Part shown: positions 5,884 through 6,910 of the stretch, in pieces
How positions within the stretch are numbered: position 1 is the stretch's first letter
How the letters are laid out: every line of letters starts with the position of its first letter
NCBI GenBank assembly: GCA_009780795.1
Contig: WQZJ01000060.1
Coordinates: 1 to 6,910, forward strand
Direction: 5' to 3'
Origin: Methanomassiliicoccaceae archaeon
GTDB taxonomy: Archaea; Thermoplasmatota; Thermoplasmata; Methanomassiliicoccales; Methanomethylophilaceae
Length of the DNA stretch: 6,910 nucleotides
Made by a program: the position numbers and the translations under genes
Notes under the pieces: model-generated
What the model saw: the letters and a program-made list of their open reading frames with translations, nothing else
What the model was told of the DNA's origin: nothing
Database searches by the model: none

Positions 5884-6910
5884 ATGAACGGAGAAGGCAC
5901 TGATTTCTCTTCACGAGAAAAACGCATAGTGCTCATCGCCTGCTGCATCGGCGCGTTCATGGCACCGCTGACGACGACGATGATCAACCTCGCCGTGCCC
6001 ACCATCGCCGGCGAGTTCCATATAAGCGCCCACACCCAGGGATGGCTGGTGATGGCATATTTCCTGTCATCGGTAGCGTTCATGGTGCCGATGTCCCGCC
6101 TTTCCGACCTTTACGGAAAGAAGATGATGTTCATCATCGGTGTGATCATCGTTCTCTTCTCATCGCTGATGTCAGCGTATTCCTCGTCATTCGAGATACT
6201 GCTCGCATGGAGGCTCGTCACCGGTCTTGGGACCGCGTGCATCTCGTCCACCAGCATATCCATGATAGCGCAGGTGTATCCGAAGGCGAGTAGGGGACTT
6301 CCGCTTGCGCTGAACACCATGTGCATATACATCGGTGCCTCCATGGGTCCGGCGCTGGGCGGCGTGATAACGGAGATGTTCGGGTGGAGGTACATGTTCC
6401 TCTCGCTGATACCGTTCTCGGTCTCGGCGTTACTGGTGATATTCTTCTTCAAAAAGGATTTCAAGACGTCCGAGGGTGAACCGTTCGACCTGAAGGGTTC
6501 GCTGCTTTACGGTATCGGTATAGTTGCGCTCATGTACGGCGTCCTGACCGTACCGTCCATGCTCTCGGCGGCGTTCATAGCCGCCGGTGTCGTGATACTG
6601 ATAATCTTCTTCGGCTTCGAGACCAAGGATGAGTATCCCGTCCTCATGGTGGGCCTTTTCAAGGGAAAGATATTCAGACGCTCCACGCTGGCCGCGTTCC
6701 TCAACTACGGATCGTCTTATGCCGTCATCTACACGATGAGCCTCTACCTGCAAAACGTCGGCGGCATGAACGCCGCGGCCGCGGGGCTCGCGATACTGAT
6801 GCAGCCTGTCGTCCAAGCGGTCGTCACACCGTTCGCAGGTCGTATGTCGGACAAGATCGATCCGCGTCTCCTCACAACCGCGGGAATGATAATGATGTGC
6901 TGCGGCACCG
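5884..6910 (+). CDS. MFS drug/solute exporter, DHA2 (EmrB/QacA-like) type, N-terminal part (cut by window edge)
   Basis: An open frame of 342 codons runs off the right edge. It encodes a major facilitator with many hydrophobic helices: about ten can be counted before the cut, including a first helix at about 14-40, so a 14-helix DHA2 exporter is likely. Visible signatures are: motif A, SRLSDLYGKK (71-80), in loop 2-3; motif B, RLVTGLG, from Arg110; motif C, GASMGPALGG (151-160), the hallmark of drug/proton antiporters; and the second-half motif A copy GRMSDKID near the cut. In helix 1 the usual LDxTIVNVALP motif reads LTTTMINLAVP, so Asp is replaced by Thr30. Expected role: proton-driven export across the cytoplasmic membrane; the substrate is unknown. 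ATG 5884 is chosen because it gives a short polar N-terminus before helix 1 and sits at the predicted transcription start. No regulator gene is seen beside it. Confidence 0.9.
   Translation, partial: MNGEGTDFSSREKRIVLIACCIGAFMAPLTTTMINLAVPTIAGEFHISAHTQGWLVMAYFLSSVAFMVPMSRLSDLYGKKMMFIIGVIIVLFSSLMSAYSSSFEILLAWRLVTGLGTACISSTSISMIAQVYPKASRGLPLALNTMCIYIGASMGPALGGVITEMFGWRYMFLSLIPFSVSALLVIFFFKKDFKTSEGEPFDLKGSLLYGIGIVALMYGVLTVPSMLSAAFIAAGVVILIIFFGFETKDEYPVLMVGLFKGKIFRRSTLAAFLNYGSSYAVIYTMSLYLQNVGGMNAAAAGLAILMQPVVQAVVTPFAGRMSDKIDPRLLTTAGMIMMCCGT

Noticed and set aside
5691..6083. Minus-strand open frames crossing tRNA-Ala and the transporter start (also 5581-5778)
   Set aside because: They run through a complete tRNA gene and include its antisense as peptide, a common annotation artefact.
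1..6910. CRISPR array, insertion sequence or transposase
   Set aside because: No regularly spaced repeats, long terminal inverted repeats or transposase motifs were seen on either strand.

Overview
The window looks like chromosomal DNA of a methanogenic archaeon, most likely Thermoplasmatota (Methanomassiliicoccales-like); that placement is inferred. Archaeal signs are: TATA boxes about 26 bp upstream of the tRNA 5' end and of the transporter start codon; a tRNA gene without an encoded CCA; frequent ATA, AGA and AGG codons; and GGTG-type Shine-Dalgarno sites. All four complete stop codons in the window are TGA. This fits a lineage that avoids TAG, but four genes are too few to prove it.

Layout. 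(1) Positions 1-455 (+) hold the C-terminal third of adenylosuccinate lyase (purB), cut by the window edge. (2) Three bases later, 459-635 (+) encodes a 58-residue, two-helix membrane protein, apparently cotranscribed with purB. (3) Convergent to it, 636-1046 (-) encodes a PPOX-family FMN-binding split-barrel protein. The two stop codons abut as TGA|TCA with no spacer. (4) Positions 1047-1256 form a divergent promoter region with a clear TATA box for the minus-strand gene and a plausible one for the plus-strand gene. (5) Positions 1257-5615 (+) encode a 1452-residue DUF4011 / SF1 helicase / PD-(D/E)XK (MTES_1575-Vsr-like) / DUF3320 protein. It is the accessory gene of the window and a likely single-gene anti-phage or nucleic-acid-surveillance factor. 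(6) Positions 5680-5751 (+) are tRNA-Ala(CGC) with its own TATA box. (7) Positions 5752-5883 are a non-coding stretch with a perfect 8-bp hairpin and two copies of a TATA-like 9-mer. (8) From 5884 to the right edge (+) is the first 342 codons of a DHA2-type MFS drug exporter, probably read from a leaderless mRNA.

The genes do not form one pathway. Purine synthesis, a flavoprotein and a transporter surround one large helicase. The most interesting point is that the helicase motifs are complete, while the fused nuclease domain appears to have lost its acidic Glu (Cys1251 in the place of Glu in IECDG) and the following His. The protein may therefore act without cleavage by that domain, or use a changed active site.
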